NCBI GenBank assembly: GCA_003562655.1
Contig: PWUC01000039.1
Span: 1 to 5,060 of the forward strand
DNA: 5,060 bases
Reading direction: 5' to 3'
Source of the DNA: Clostridia bacterium
GTDB taxonomy: Bacteria; Bacillota_E; SLMV01; PUMD01
Shown here: in pieces, positions 1 to 5,060 of the stretch
Position numbering within the stretch: position 1 is the stretch's first letter
Layout of the letters: each line of letters opens with the position of its first letter
The notes under the pieces: model-generated
Databases searched by the model: none
What the model was told of the DNA's origin: nothing
Seen by the model: the letters and a program-made list of their open reading frames with translations, nothing else
Made by a program: the position numbers and the translations under genes

Positions 1-199
1 TCAGGCTCACCAGAGTCATGGTCCATGGTGACCGGAGTCGGCTTTGGGCTGTGAACATGATCAGCGCAAGGTAGGGCGCCATGACCAGGAACTTGCTCCC
101 GGGAACGGGCAGCAGCCGGCCGACCAGATACAGGACATAGCCACCCGAGATCAACGCGGCCACCAGGAGACCAACAAACGTGATGTGCTGCGCCTTCAT
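1..199 (-). CDS. Multi-pass membrane protein, N-terminal part (runs off left edge)
   Basis: Translating the minus strand from the ATG at 199 gives 66 codons with no stop before the window edge, so only the N-terminus is present. The peptide starts MKAQHITFVGLLVAALISGG. It holds a first hydrophobic segment at about residues 6-28, a short polar/proline linker (LLPVPGSKF, about 29-37), a second hydrophobic segment at about 38-48, a basic patch around QSRLRSPW, and the beginning of a third hydrophobic stretch. There is no cleavable signal peptide or lipobox. The start is forced: an in-frame stop lies at 221-223 and no other start codon lies between it and 199. The ribosome site is weak (GGCAGG). 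The gene begins 21 nt after the catalase-like remnant on the same strand, so the two may be cotranscribed. The short helices and the P-x-P-G-x-K-F linker vaguely recall small substrate-binding membrane components of ECF-type transporters, but I do not recognise the family and assign no function. Confidence 0.6.
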   Translation of the reverse strand, partial: MKAQHITFVGLLVAALISGGYVLYLVGRLLPVPGSKFLVMAPYLALIMFTAQSRLRSPWTMTLVSL

Positions 200-220
200 G
201 GCGCCTGCCGAGGGCGCTGA

Positions 221-598
221 TCAACCAGCATCTCTTTGAGAGCTCCCATACTCACAATCTAGGCCCAGGTGGATTCTACCCGGTCCTCCTGCGTGGGCTG
301 CGAGTTCTCTGGCATAGCTCATGTCGAGTCCCAATGCCTCAGCAACCCGCTGCCCATAGTCAGCATCGGCCTTGTCGAAAAGGGCCGTTTGACGGTACTG
401 AATGCGCTCGAGGGCCTGCCCCAGGCTGCCGGCAATGTTGCTGACCACGTTCCTGCGATCATAATCCGACATCACTCTCCGGTAGAGTTCTCGCACCTGT
501 TCGAAGTCCTTATCGGTGAGCGGATAGTCACCTTTCCTCCCCCTCTTTCGAGATACAGCCAATAACCACCAGATGACTGTACCTTCATTCGGCAGCAA
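221..598 (-). pseudogene. Catalase C-terminal remnant (catalase-related domain only)
   Basis: The 125-residue frame matches only the last part of clade-type haem catalases. About residues 24-101 carry the pattern D-F-x-Q-x-x-x-LYR-x-x-M-S, then N-I-A-G-S-L, then RIQYRQTALFDKADADYGQR followed by VAEALGLD. This is the helical C-terminal 'catalase-related' domain that follows the haem barrel. The roughly 400 residues of the barrel, with the catalytic His and Asn and the haem-ligand Tyr, are absent. They are not visible in any frame between here and the next gene. Residues 1-23 do not look like catalase. The frame opens at a TTG at 598, directly after tandem in-frame stops (599-604), with a GGAGG at 609-613 ten bases upstream. 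No catalase activity is possible from this piece alone. I call it a truncated relic. A retained, expressed small domain protein is the alternative, since the frame is intact and codon use looks normal. Confidence 0.7.
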
Positions 599-654
599 TC
601 ATCAGTTTCCTCCACCACCCGCCGCCGCGCATTCCACCCTAAGTGAAGCCCGGG

Positions 655-690
655 GCAGGTCAGAGATCATCCCCCTCTCTGTCATCCTGC
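655..690 (-). terminator. Stem-loop directly after the RQC-protein stop codon
   Basis: Immediately after the stop codon of the RQC gene the minus strand can fold into a two-part hairpin. An outer GCAGG/CCTGC stem (686-690 with 655-659) encloses an inner perfect CAGAGA/TCTCTG stem (676-681 with 661-666) around a 9-base loop. No T-run follows on the minus strand, so it is not a canonical intrinsic terminator. It could be a weak terminator, an mRNA 3'-end protecting structure, or a boundary between the RQC gene and the remnant downstream. Confidence 0.35.
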
Positions 691-1263
691 TCACTGTGAG
701 ATGGAGGCAATCACCTCCCTGATTGCTTCGCGGACCTTTCTGTAATCGTGCCTGGCCCACTCCTCGAGCAGAGGGATGAACCCGGCGTCCCCCGTCGCCG
801 CGATCTTGGACAGCAGCAGCAGGATCAGGCCCCGGTTTCTGTCTCTTTGCTGCCTGGCAATCTCAAAATCACCGGACTTCAATGCCTTCCGAAACTCCTC
901 CAGGAGCTCATCAGAATATGTATCCTTCTCTATCTCCCATCCCGCCTCTGTGTACACGAGCAGCGGCAACCGGTAGTCATATTCCAATCGCAGGTAACCG
1001 CTTACGATGACCCAATCTATTCGGGCAGTTATCTCCCTAAGGGTGAGATCACTGAAATGCCCATAGACCGGGCTCCGGTCGAGTCCGAGCTCCAGAACCT
1101 TCTTCGCCCGCGAACCCTTCAGGACCCTCGCGAGCAGGGCTCTCCCGCCACTCATGATCAGATCATCCGCCCCCCGAAGGATGGCCTTGACATCCTCAAG
1201 GGGCAGCTCCTTCACATCGCCTGGATCGAGGCGAAATCGAACCCTTCTTACCTTTCTGCTCAT
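691..1263 (-). CDS. Standalone RQC-domain (winged-helix) protein with C-terminal HEAT-like helices
   Basis: This 190-residue protein has no helicase motor. Residues about 37-113 match the RQC winged-helix fold known from the C-terminus of RecQ helicases. An opening helix contains R-x-L-L-x-x-V-L-K-G-S (41-51), and a basic RAKKV segment follows. Next are a YGHFSDL turn (67-73), a long recognition-type helix (about 74-87), GYL (89-91), and a beta-hairpin/wing around LEYDYRLPLLVYTEAG (93-108). The RQC fold binds duplex and branched DNA. Residues about 118-190 are helical, and the last 35 (FIPLLEEWARHDYRKVREAI...) look like a HEAT repeat. The N-terminus is basic (SRKVRRVRFR). A GGAGGTGG at 1271-1278, seven bases before the ATG, fixes the start. 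It follows the HEAT/SEC-C gene on the same strand. Standalone RQC proteins are known as minor, uncharacterised DNA-binding families. DNA binding is inferred from the fold; the biological role is unknown. Confidence 0.72.
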   Translation of the reverse strand: MSRKVRRVRFRLDPGDVKELPLEDVKAILRGADDLIMSGGRALLARVLKGSRAKKVLELGLDRSPVYGHFSDLTLREITARIDWVIVSGYLRLEYDYRLPLLVYTEAGWEIEKDTYSDELLEEFRKALKSGDFEIARQQRDRNRGLILLLLSKIAATGDAGFIPLLEEWARHDYRKVREAIREVIASISQ

Positions 1264-1364
1264 ATCGGTACCACCTCCAAACGGGGGAGCTCCCTGGACA
1301 CAGCTCCTACCTCCTGAGAAAAAGCATCCTGTGAAAGCTCATTAAACTGCCGACGACCATTCAT
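1260..1364 (-). CDS. Possible small ORF / leader peptide coupled to the RQC gene
   Basis: An open frame of 34 codons (ATG at 1364) ends in a TGA that overlaps the ATG of the RQC gene as ATGA. The peptide (MNGRRQFNELSQDAF...VVPI) is soluble-looking, lacks cysteine, and matches no family I know. Its own ATG has only a weak AGG upstream. Inside it, however, a GTG at 1301 sits eight bases after a perfect AGGAGG (1310-1315). Starting there would give a 13-residue peptide, MSRELPRLEVVPI, with the same stop. A second strong ribosome site, so close to that of the RQC gene and paired with a 4-nt stop/start overlap, suggests translational coupling or a leader. A short frame like this can also arise by chance, and it is the same frame that stays open after the stop of the upstream HEAT/SEC-C gene. 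Confidence 0.3.
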   Translation of the reverse strand: MNGRRQFNELSQDAFSQEVGAVSRELPRLEVVPI

Positions 1365-1368
1365 CGAA
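1341..1368 (-). promoter_or_regulatory. Weak candidate promoter upstream of the RQC gene
   Basis: On the minus strand a TTTAAT (1341-1346, five of six bases of the -10 consensus) lies 16 bases after TTCGAT (1363-1368), which is a poor -35. If used, transcription would start near 1335. That is after the 34-codon ATG but before the AGGAGG/GTG leader start, which would favour the 13-codon version of the small ORF. The evidence is a single decent hexamer, so this is tentative. Confidence 0.22.
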
Positions 1369-1375
1369 CCTGATC

Positions 1376-1391
1376 CCGGCCACGAGGCCGG
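1376..1391 (-). terminator. GC-rich hairpin after the HEAT/SEC-C gene
   Basis: Twelve bases past the stop codon of the HEAT/SEC-C gene lies a perfect 6-bp inverted repeat, CCGGCC/GGCCGG, with a 4-base loop (TCGT on the minus strand). It is followed by GATCAGGTTCG, without a T-run. Position and strength suit a partial terminator or attenuator between the two genes, but it is not a canonical intrinsic terminator and could equally allow read-through into the RQC gene. Confidence 0.35.
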
Positions 1392-1403
1392 ACCCTCGAG
1401 GCC

Positions 1404-2561
1404 TCACGGCCTTCCGCAGCATCTCTTATACTTATTTCCGCTGCCGCAGGGACAGGGCTCATTACGTCCGATCTTTCTCCCCACAGTTCGCTGGAGGTGA
1501 TCCCGAGCCCACGGAACCGGAGAGCGGTTTCTGCGCCTCGGCGGCCTGAGGTGCTCGGGCAGCTGACCCCCGCACATCGTGCAGGCCGCGTGTAGGGATT
1601 CGCGAAGGTCAACCGCAGTCCGGTCATCGCCTTCCTCGTCGATCAACTGGCAGACGAGGTGGAACCCCCTCTCTGACACCAGGTCGCAGAGGCTCTGCGC
1701 CACAAAGGTCTTGACCGTGGCATCTTCCTCGTCCGGAAACACCTCCAGGAGCGCTTCTTCGCTGGCGGCGAGCTTGATGTCTCCCATTATGCCCGCGACG
1801 TAAATCCTGAAATAACGATCCTCCTCGTCGTAGTGCCCACGCAACCGGGTGATCACCTCTTCGGTGCCGATTCTAACCAGGGATCTTGCCGCGTAATCCT
1901 GATGGACCTCGCCAGCCGTGCGCAGATGATCGATCAACACCGGAACCGCCCCGTCAATCTGTACCCGTCCGGCCAGCATGATGGCATACAGTTCATCATG
2001 CGCGTTGTAGATTTCATCATCCAACCATGTGAGCACATTTTCATCAAAATCGTCCCTGCGGGACAGCTCATCGACGATCCAGATGCCGTAGGAGAAATCA
2101 AACTCGCCGAGGCCTATGTGGGCGGTCTCCCCAGAATAGGCAAAGAGCTCATGAAGGAGGGTCTCTGTGTCACAGGCGGCATTGCACAATCGTATGTCAA
2201 TCGCGCTCGAGGTTTCCAACAGGATGTTCCGGGTCTCCTCGATCCTCGGCAGCATGCGCTCCAGCAGGTGCACATCTGCGCCTGCCAGAATCTCGTTGTA
2301 ATGAACCAGGGCATTGCGGTTCCTCGTGCGTGAGAGCCTGTCCAACACTACCTGCAGGGTGCTCTCAGTCTGCCTGAACCGACTGCCATGAGAGAGCAGC
2401 ACCAGATTTTCCTGCTCACCGTACCTGCCGCAGCTCTCGAGGACCAGGGGCATCAGTTGTGGATCGCGGTCAAAACTTTTGGCGAAATACCCAGAAGCTG
2501 CTTCCCGCACCATCACATCCTTGTGGCACATAAAGGGTTTGATCTTCCGCCGTGCCAGCAC
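1404..2561 (-). CDS. HEAT-repeat protein with C-terminal SEC-C zinc motif
   Basis: From a GTG at 2561 this is a 385-residue soluble protein. An N-terminal HEAT-like helix pair (about 4-28, with the D-x-x-VREAAxxYF signature) begins it, followed by a long helical middle region. Residues about 189-300 then form a tandem run of HEAT-type repeats ([48 protein letters not shown]). A CxxC pair sits at 327/330. The last 20 residues are a textbook SEC-C motif, [10 protein letters not shown]5-CC, with the zinc-ligand cysteines at 370, 372, 381 and 382. SEC-C is the zinc knuckle at the end of SecA and of many unrelated proteins, and it usually mediates binding to a partner. HEAT repeats are scaffolds. 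No catalytic domain is visible. A GGAGAGG nine bases before the GTG supports this start. A TTG at 2633, with AGGAG upstream and an in-frame stop just before it, would add 24 residues. It lies upstream of the RQC gene and is perhaps cotranscribed with it. Function unknown. Confidence 0.75.
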   Translation of the reverse strand: MLARRKIKPFMCHKDVMVREAASGYFAKSFDRDPQLMPLVLESCGRYGEQENLVLLSHGSRFRQTESTLQVVLDRLSRTRNRNALVHYNEILAGADVHLLERMLPRIEETRNILLETSSAIDIRLCNAACDTETLLHELFAYSGETAHIGLGEFDFSYGIWIVDELSRRDDFDENVLTWLDDEIYNAHDELYAIMLAGRVQIDGAVPVLIDHLRTAGEVHQDYAARSLVRIGTEEVITRLRGHYDEEDRYFRIYVAGIMGDIKLAASEEALLEVFPDEEDATVKTFVAQSLCDLVSERGFHLVCQLIDEEGDDRTAVDLRESLHAACTMCGGQLPEHLRPPRRRNRSPVPWARDHLQRTVGRKIGRNEPCPCGSGNKYKRCCGRP

Positions 2562-2679
2562 TGGTACCGTCCTCTCCACCGTGAAATTGCACAGGATTTG
2601 TGTCTTCCCAGAGAAGATTCGCGGCTCGCTCAATCAGCTCCTGCCCACAAAGCGGATCCGGGCGAAGACCTCACCGGCA

Positions 2680-2708
2680 TTTCCAGGCAGGCCCAGACGT
2701 GCTACACT
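2680..2708 (+). promoter_or_regulatory. Promoter of the cyclase gene (extended -10)
   Basis: TTTCCA (2680-2685, four of six bases of the -35 consensus) is followed after exactly 17 bases by TACACT (2703-2708, four of six). A TG at 2700-2701 gives the extended -10 element TGC-TACACT. Transcription would start near 2715 and leave a leader of about 34 nt before the AGGGAGGAG ribosome site at 2731-2739. It lies in the gap between the divergent HEAT/SEC-C and cyclase genes. No operator-like palindrome is evident. Confidence 0.5.
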
Positions 2709-2748
2709 CCATCCATGAGCGGCCAGATCGAGGGAGGAGATGACAGAA

Positions 2749-3414
2749 ATGAAAAGGATCATATATGATATCACTCATCCGGTATCGAAGGATGTCGCCC
2801 CGTGGCCTGGAGACACAGAGTTCAAACTGCACTGGCGGGGGCGCATGGATTCGGGAGCTGATGCGAACGTGTCGGGGATGACAATGAGCTCGCATTTCGG
2901 CACCCACCTGGATGCACCCTCTCACTTTGCTGAAAACGGCACCACCCTTGACAGCATTCCCCCCGAGACCGTTGTCGGTCCGTGTGTTGTGTTGGATCTG
3001 CGCCCGTACCTGGAGGGTGACCTGGTTGAACCAGAGACCCTGGAACTGGCGAGCGGACAGCTGTACACCCTATCGCCCTCATTGCCCCCCCGGGTGCTGA
3101 CGCGCACAGGCTATACCCCGGCACGCCCCTTTCGCACCGACTTCGTCTCCTTTGCCCCCCGGGCGGTGGACTGGCTGTGGGAACGGGGGGTCTACCTCCT
3201 GGGCACCGATGCGCCCTCGGTTGATCCAATCGACTCGCCCGATTATCCGGCTCACCGGGCGTCCCTTGAGAGGGACATGGTCCTGCTGGAAGGACTGAAC
3301 CTGGCGAGGATCACACCCGGGGTCTACCAGCTCATCGCCCTGCCCCTGAAGATCACCGGCGGCGAGGCTTCACCGGTGCGAGCAATCCTCATGGACGCCA
3401 ATGGTGGTCTGTAG
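2749..3414 (+). CDS. kynB: Cyclase-family metal-dependent amidohydrolase, probable kynurenine formamidase
   Basis: This 221-residue cytosolic enzyme belongs to the cyclase/KynB family, which hydrolyses N-formyl-kynurenine to kynurenine and formate in tryptophan breakdown. The family signature HFGTHLDAPSH is at residues 49-59, so the metal ligands H49, H53, D55 and H59 are all present. YDITHPV (6-12) and PWPGD (18-22) are the usual N-terminal elements. The C-terminal half has LLGTDAPSVDP (150-160), a His at 169, and LLE with Glu at 181. It closes with YQLIALPLKITGGEASPVRA, very KynB-like and of normal family length. At 169-170 the usual His-His reads His-Arg. ATG 2749 is preferred because AGGAG (2735-2739) lies nine bases before it; the ATG at 2740 abuts the ribosome site. 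No kynA or kynU is in view, so the substrate could differ (other cyclase-family members act on other amides or lactones). The family call is firm; the kynB assignment is moderate. Confidence 0.82.
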   Translation: MKRIIYDITHPVSKDVAPWPGDTEFKLHWRGRMDSGADANVSGMTMSSHFGTHLDAPSHFAENGTTLDSIPPETVVGPCVVLDLRPYLEGDLVEPETLELASGQLYTLSPSLPPRVLTRTGYTPARPFRTDFVSFAPRAVDWLWERGVYLLGTDAPSVDPIDSPDYPAHRASLERDMVLLEGLNLARITPGVYQLIALPLKITGGEASPVRAILMDANGGL

Positions 3415-3445
3415 GATGCGACAGCTTCATCTCCAGTTGAACTGA

Positions 3446-3462
3446 CAGCGCCCTGGGCACTG
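3446..3462. terminator. Small hairpin between the convergent cyclase and tetR genes
   Basis: CAGCGCC-CTG-GGCACTG forms a 7-bp stem with a 3-base loop. On the minus strand the fourth pair is a G-U wobble; on the plus strand it is a C-A mismatch. It lies 31 bases beyond the cyclase stop codon, with no T-run on either side. The rest of the 159-bp convergent gap (3415-3573) is GC-rich and shows no ORF, repeat or other signal that I can support. Confidence 0.2.
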
Positions 3463-3573
3463 CAGATAGCACCGCGCGAATGCCCGCGCCCGGCCGCCCG
3501 GCCCACCTTCAACATGGACCGAGCGGCCGGTTCTGCGTGCCCGTACAGGCATCCCCGATCACCCCGGGCATCT

Positions 3574-4212
3574 TCACGCCTCATCCCCGTTGCGAGCACC
3601 GCCGGTGCCTCCCATCCCCGACCACAGGCAGTCCACCGCCAGCTGCGCCAGCTCCCCGGGCCAGTCCTCCCCCCCCGCCGTCGCCACCAGTTCCTCGTAT
3701 TCCCAGAGCCTGGCAGCAGCCAGCGAATCCATGCCGCCGGAGATCAAATGAGTCATCATCTGCACGTTCACCGGCCCGATCTCCCCGGCCGCCATGCCGT
3801 CCTCCAGCAGGGAGGAGATCATCTGCATGATCTCACCCTTTATGGTCAGCAGCTTCCGTTTGAAGGTCTCCCCGATGTCAATGGAACCCTGCAGCAGCAG
3901 GTTGAGCTTCTCCCGGTTGTCATCTGCCTCGGCGAGGACAAAGGCAAAGAGCCGCTTCAATCGGGTCTGACTGTCCCCAGGCCTGGCCGTGACCTCCCTG
4001 AGTTCGCAAAGATACTCCTCCAGGACCGACAGCAGCATCCTCTCCAGCAGATCCTCCTTGCTGGCAAAATAGAGATAGATGGTGCCCTTCCCCACCCCGG
4101 CCTCTGTGGCCACATCCTGCATGGTGGCACTGCTGAAACCGGCCTCGGAAAACACCCTCATGGCCGCCTCGATGATGCGAACGCGCTTCGGATCAGCGCC
4201 CCTCGACTCCAC
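3574..4212 (-). CDS. TetR/AcrR-family transcriptional repressor
   Basis: This is a 212-residue regulator of typical TetR length. The N-terminal helix-turn-helix is clear: RIIEAAMRVFSEAGFSSATM (12-31), then QDVATEAGVGKGTIYLYFAS (32-51) and KEDLLERML. The TIYLYF segment is the DNA-recognition helix region. The remaining residues form the all-helical ligand-binding and dimer domain, ending with a VDCLWSGMGG-like helix as in many AcrR-type members. The GTG at 4212 is chosen because GGAGGGAGG ends eight bases before it and the DNA-binding domain begins just after it. The open frame runs further upstream, to 4377, but that part is the out-of-frame C-terminus of the TolC-like gene and is low-complexity shadow. 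It overlaps the end of the TolC-like gene by 20 nt, so translation is probably coupled. Such a regulator usually represses its own efflux operon and is released by a toxic small molecule. The promoter and operator would lie outside the window, and the ligand is unknown. Confidence 0.85.
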   Translation of the reverse strand: MESRGADPKRVRIIEAAMRVFSEAGFSSATMQDVATEAGVGKGTIYLYFASKEDLLERMLLSVLEEYLCELREVTARPGDSQTRLKRLFAFVLAEADDNREKLNLLLQGSIDIGETFKRKLLTIKGEIMQMISSLLEDGMAAGEIGPVNVQMMTHLISGGMDSLAAARLWEYEELVATAGGEDWPGELAQLAVDCLWSGMGGTGGARNGDEA

Positions 4213-5060
4213 CTCGCATCCCTCCCTCCAGTGCAGCCGATGAACCCCTCCCACAGGCGTGAAAGAACCGTGCCAGGGCGAGCTCATACTCATGCACCGC
4301 GTTGATGCAGCTGGCCTCACTCCGGATTTTCTCCAGGTTGGCCCGAAGAAGATCCAGCCTGGAAATCGTCTGCGCATTGAACTTCAGCACCGCGGTCCGC
4401 CAGGTCTCCTCGGCAGCCCGGAGCCCGACCTCCGCCTCCCGCACCCTCTGTTCGGACTCACGGATCCCGAGATGAAGGCTGCGAACCTGCTGCTCTATCT
4501 CACTCCGGCGCAGTTTGCGGGCCAGGACCGCCTCGCGGTAGTCCAGCTCAGCAATGGGCAGGGCGTATTCATCCTCCACCTCGCCATTGTCGGGTGGATC
4601 AAAGGGAAGGTCCACCGGCAGGTCCGGCCAGCGGAAGGATATACCCGCGGGATACTCCCGGGCCAGGTCCAGCCGGTAGCGGGCGAGGTCCACCATGGCA
4701 TTCACCTCGGCGATCTCGTATCTCTCCCTGAGGGCCCTCCTCACCTGCTCATCCAGGTCAACCTCCGGTGAGGGAGCATGGGTCGGCCGGTCCTCAGCCA
4801 GCTCCGGCTCTCCTTTCATGTCCCAATCCAGCAGCATGGAGAGGGCCAGGGCAGCGGTCTCGCCCCCGACACGGGCGGAAACCCACATGCTCCTCATCTG
4901 TTCCACGTCGCGTTGTGCACCCAGGACCTCGGCCCGGGTGATCATGCCCGCCTCATGCATGTCCTGCGCAACCCGAAGCCCCTCGCGAGCAATCCGCATC
5001 CCCGCCTCGGTCACCCTCGTCATCTGCTGCGCGATCTGCAGACCGCGATAGGCCGTCTCA
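4193..5060 (-). CDS. TolC-family outer-membrane efflux protein, C-terminal part (enters from right edge)
   Basis: The frame is open through the right edge, so the N-terminus is missing. The 288 visible residues begin ETAYRGLQIAQQ and continue with long charged heptad-like helices. They have the outer-membrane-efflux-protein pattern: a helix with MHEAGMITRAEVLGAQRDVEQ (G-x-x-T/S-x-x-x-x-L-x-A-Q/E), a short hydrophobic LALSMLLDWDM segment, then a second half with ELDYREAVLARKLRRSEIEQ and LKFNAQTISRLDLLRANLEK. This internal duplication of helix-strand-helix is how TolC builds its periplasmic tunnel. Family members are about 400-480 residues, so roughly a third is outside. TolC forms the outer-membrane exit duct for RND, ABC or MFS pumps through a periplasmic adaptor; those genes may lie further right. 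The ATG at 5023 is internal, not the start. The gene overlaps tetR by 20 nt downstream. Its presence implies a cell with an outer membrane. Confidence 0.83.
   Translation of the reverse strand, partial: ETAYRGLQIAQQMTRVTEAGMRIAREGLRVAQDMHEAGMITRAEVLGAQRDVEQMRSMWVSARVGGETAALALSMLLDWDMKGEPELAEDRPTHAPSPEVDLDEQVRRALRERYEIAEVNAMVDLARYRLDLAREYPAGISFRWPDLPVDLPFDPPDNGEVEDEYALPIAELDYREAVLARKLRRSEIEQQVRSLHLGIRESEQRVREAEVGLRAAEETWRTAVLKFNAQTISRLDLLRANLEKIRSEASCINAVHEYELALARFFHACGRGSSAALEGGMRGGVEGR

Noticed and set aside
1285..1294. Palindrome GGGAGCTCCC upstream of the RQC gene as an operator.
   Set aside because: A single 10-base palindrome inside the small ORF without a second copy or known consensus is not enough.
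748..1317. 189-residue plus-strand frame opposite the RQC gene.
   Set aside because: No recognisable domain, no ribosome site, and the opposite strand has a recognisable fold with an excellent SD.
1260..1406. TGA read-through of the HEAT/SEC-C gene: the frame stays open for 47 codons after its stop.
   Set aside because: SEC-C motifs normally end a protein, there is no convincing recoding signal, and an open stretch of this size is common by chance.
3538..3570. Inverted repeat TGCCCG/CGGGCA just after the tetR stop as a terminator.
   Set aside because: Only six pairs around a 21-base loop with no T-run; expected by chance in GC-rich DNA.
3480..4305. Long plus-strand frames rich in Pro, Arg and Ser across the tetR gene.
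   Set aside because: Antisense shadows of a GC-rich coding gene with a clear TetR domain on the other strand; no ribosome site and low-complexity composition.
4213..4377. N-terminal extension of the TetR protein to an ATG at 4377.
   Set aside because: The added 55 residues are the shadow of the TolC-like coding sequence, unlike any TetR N-terminus; the GTG at 4212 has a good ribosome site and sits where the family starts.

Overview
The window (about 60% GC by eye) is bacterial. It has strong AGGAGG-type ribosome binding sites, GTG/TTG starts and tightly packed genes. Organism evidence is mixed. A standalone RQC-domain protein, a HEAT/SEC-C protein and a KynB-type cyclase are compatible with a Clostridia-like or other deep Bacillota lineage. 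A TolC-family outer-membrane efflux protein means the cell has an outer membrane. A diderm, GC-rich Bacillota-like bacterium fits both, but this is inference and the taxon is not fixed by the sequence.

Layout, left to right. Minus strand, 1-2561: a run of genes read right to left. First comes a HEAT-repeat protein ending in a SEC-C zinc motif (1404-2561, or from a TTG at 2633). A 140-bp gap follows, holding a GC hairpin and a possible small leader ORF that ends in an ATGA overlap with the next gene. Then come a compact RQC winged-helix plus HEAT-like protein (691-1263), a 3' stem-loop (655-690), a remnant corresponding only to the C-terminal end of a haem catalase (221-598), and the N-terminus of a multi-pass membrane protein that runs off the left edge (1-199). 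Plus strand, 2749-3414: a kynurenine formamidase/cyclase-family metalloenzyme, divergent from the HEAT/SEC-C gene, with a good extended -10 promoter. Minus strand, 3574-5060: a TetR-family repressor overlapping by 20 nt the end of a TolC-family protein that enters from the right edge. These two look like one efflux operon with its own regulator, and they converge on the cyclase gene.

The most interesting part is the pair of uncharacterised, probably linked genes: RQC+HEAT and HEAT+SEC-C. One carries a DNA-binding winged helix without any helicase; the other is a helical-repeat scaffold with a zinc knuckle. The catalase remnant next to them is a likely decayed or domain-only gene. No RNA genes, CRISPR arrays, insertion sequences or transposon ends were seen.
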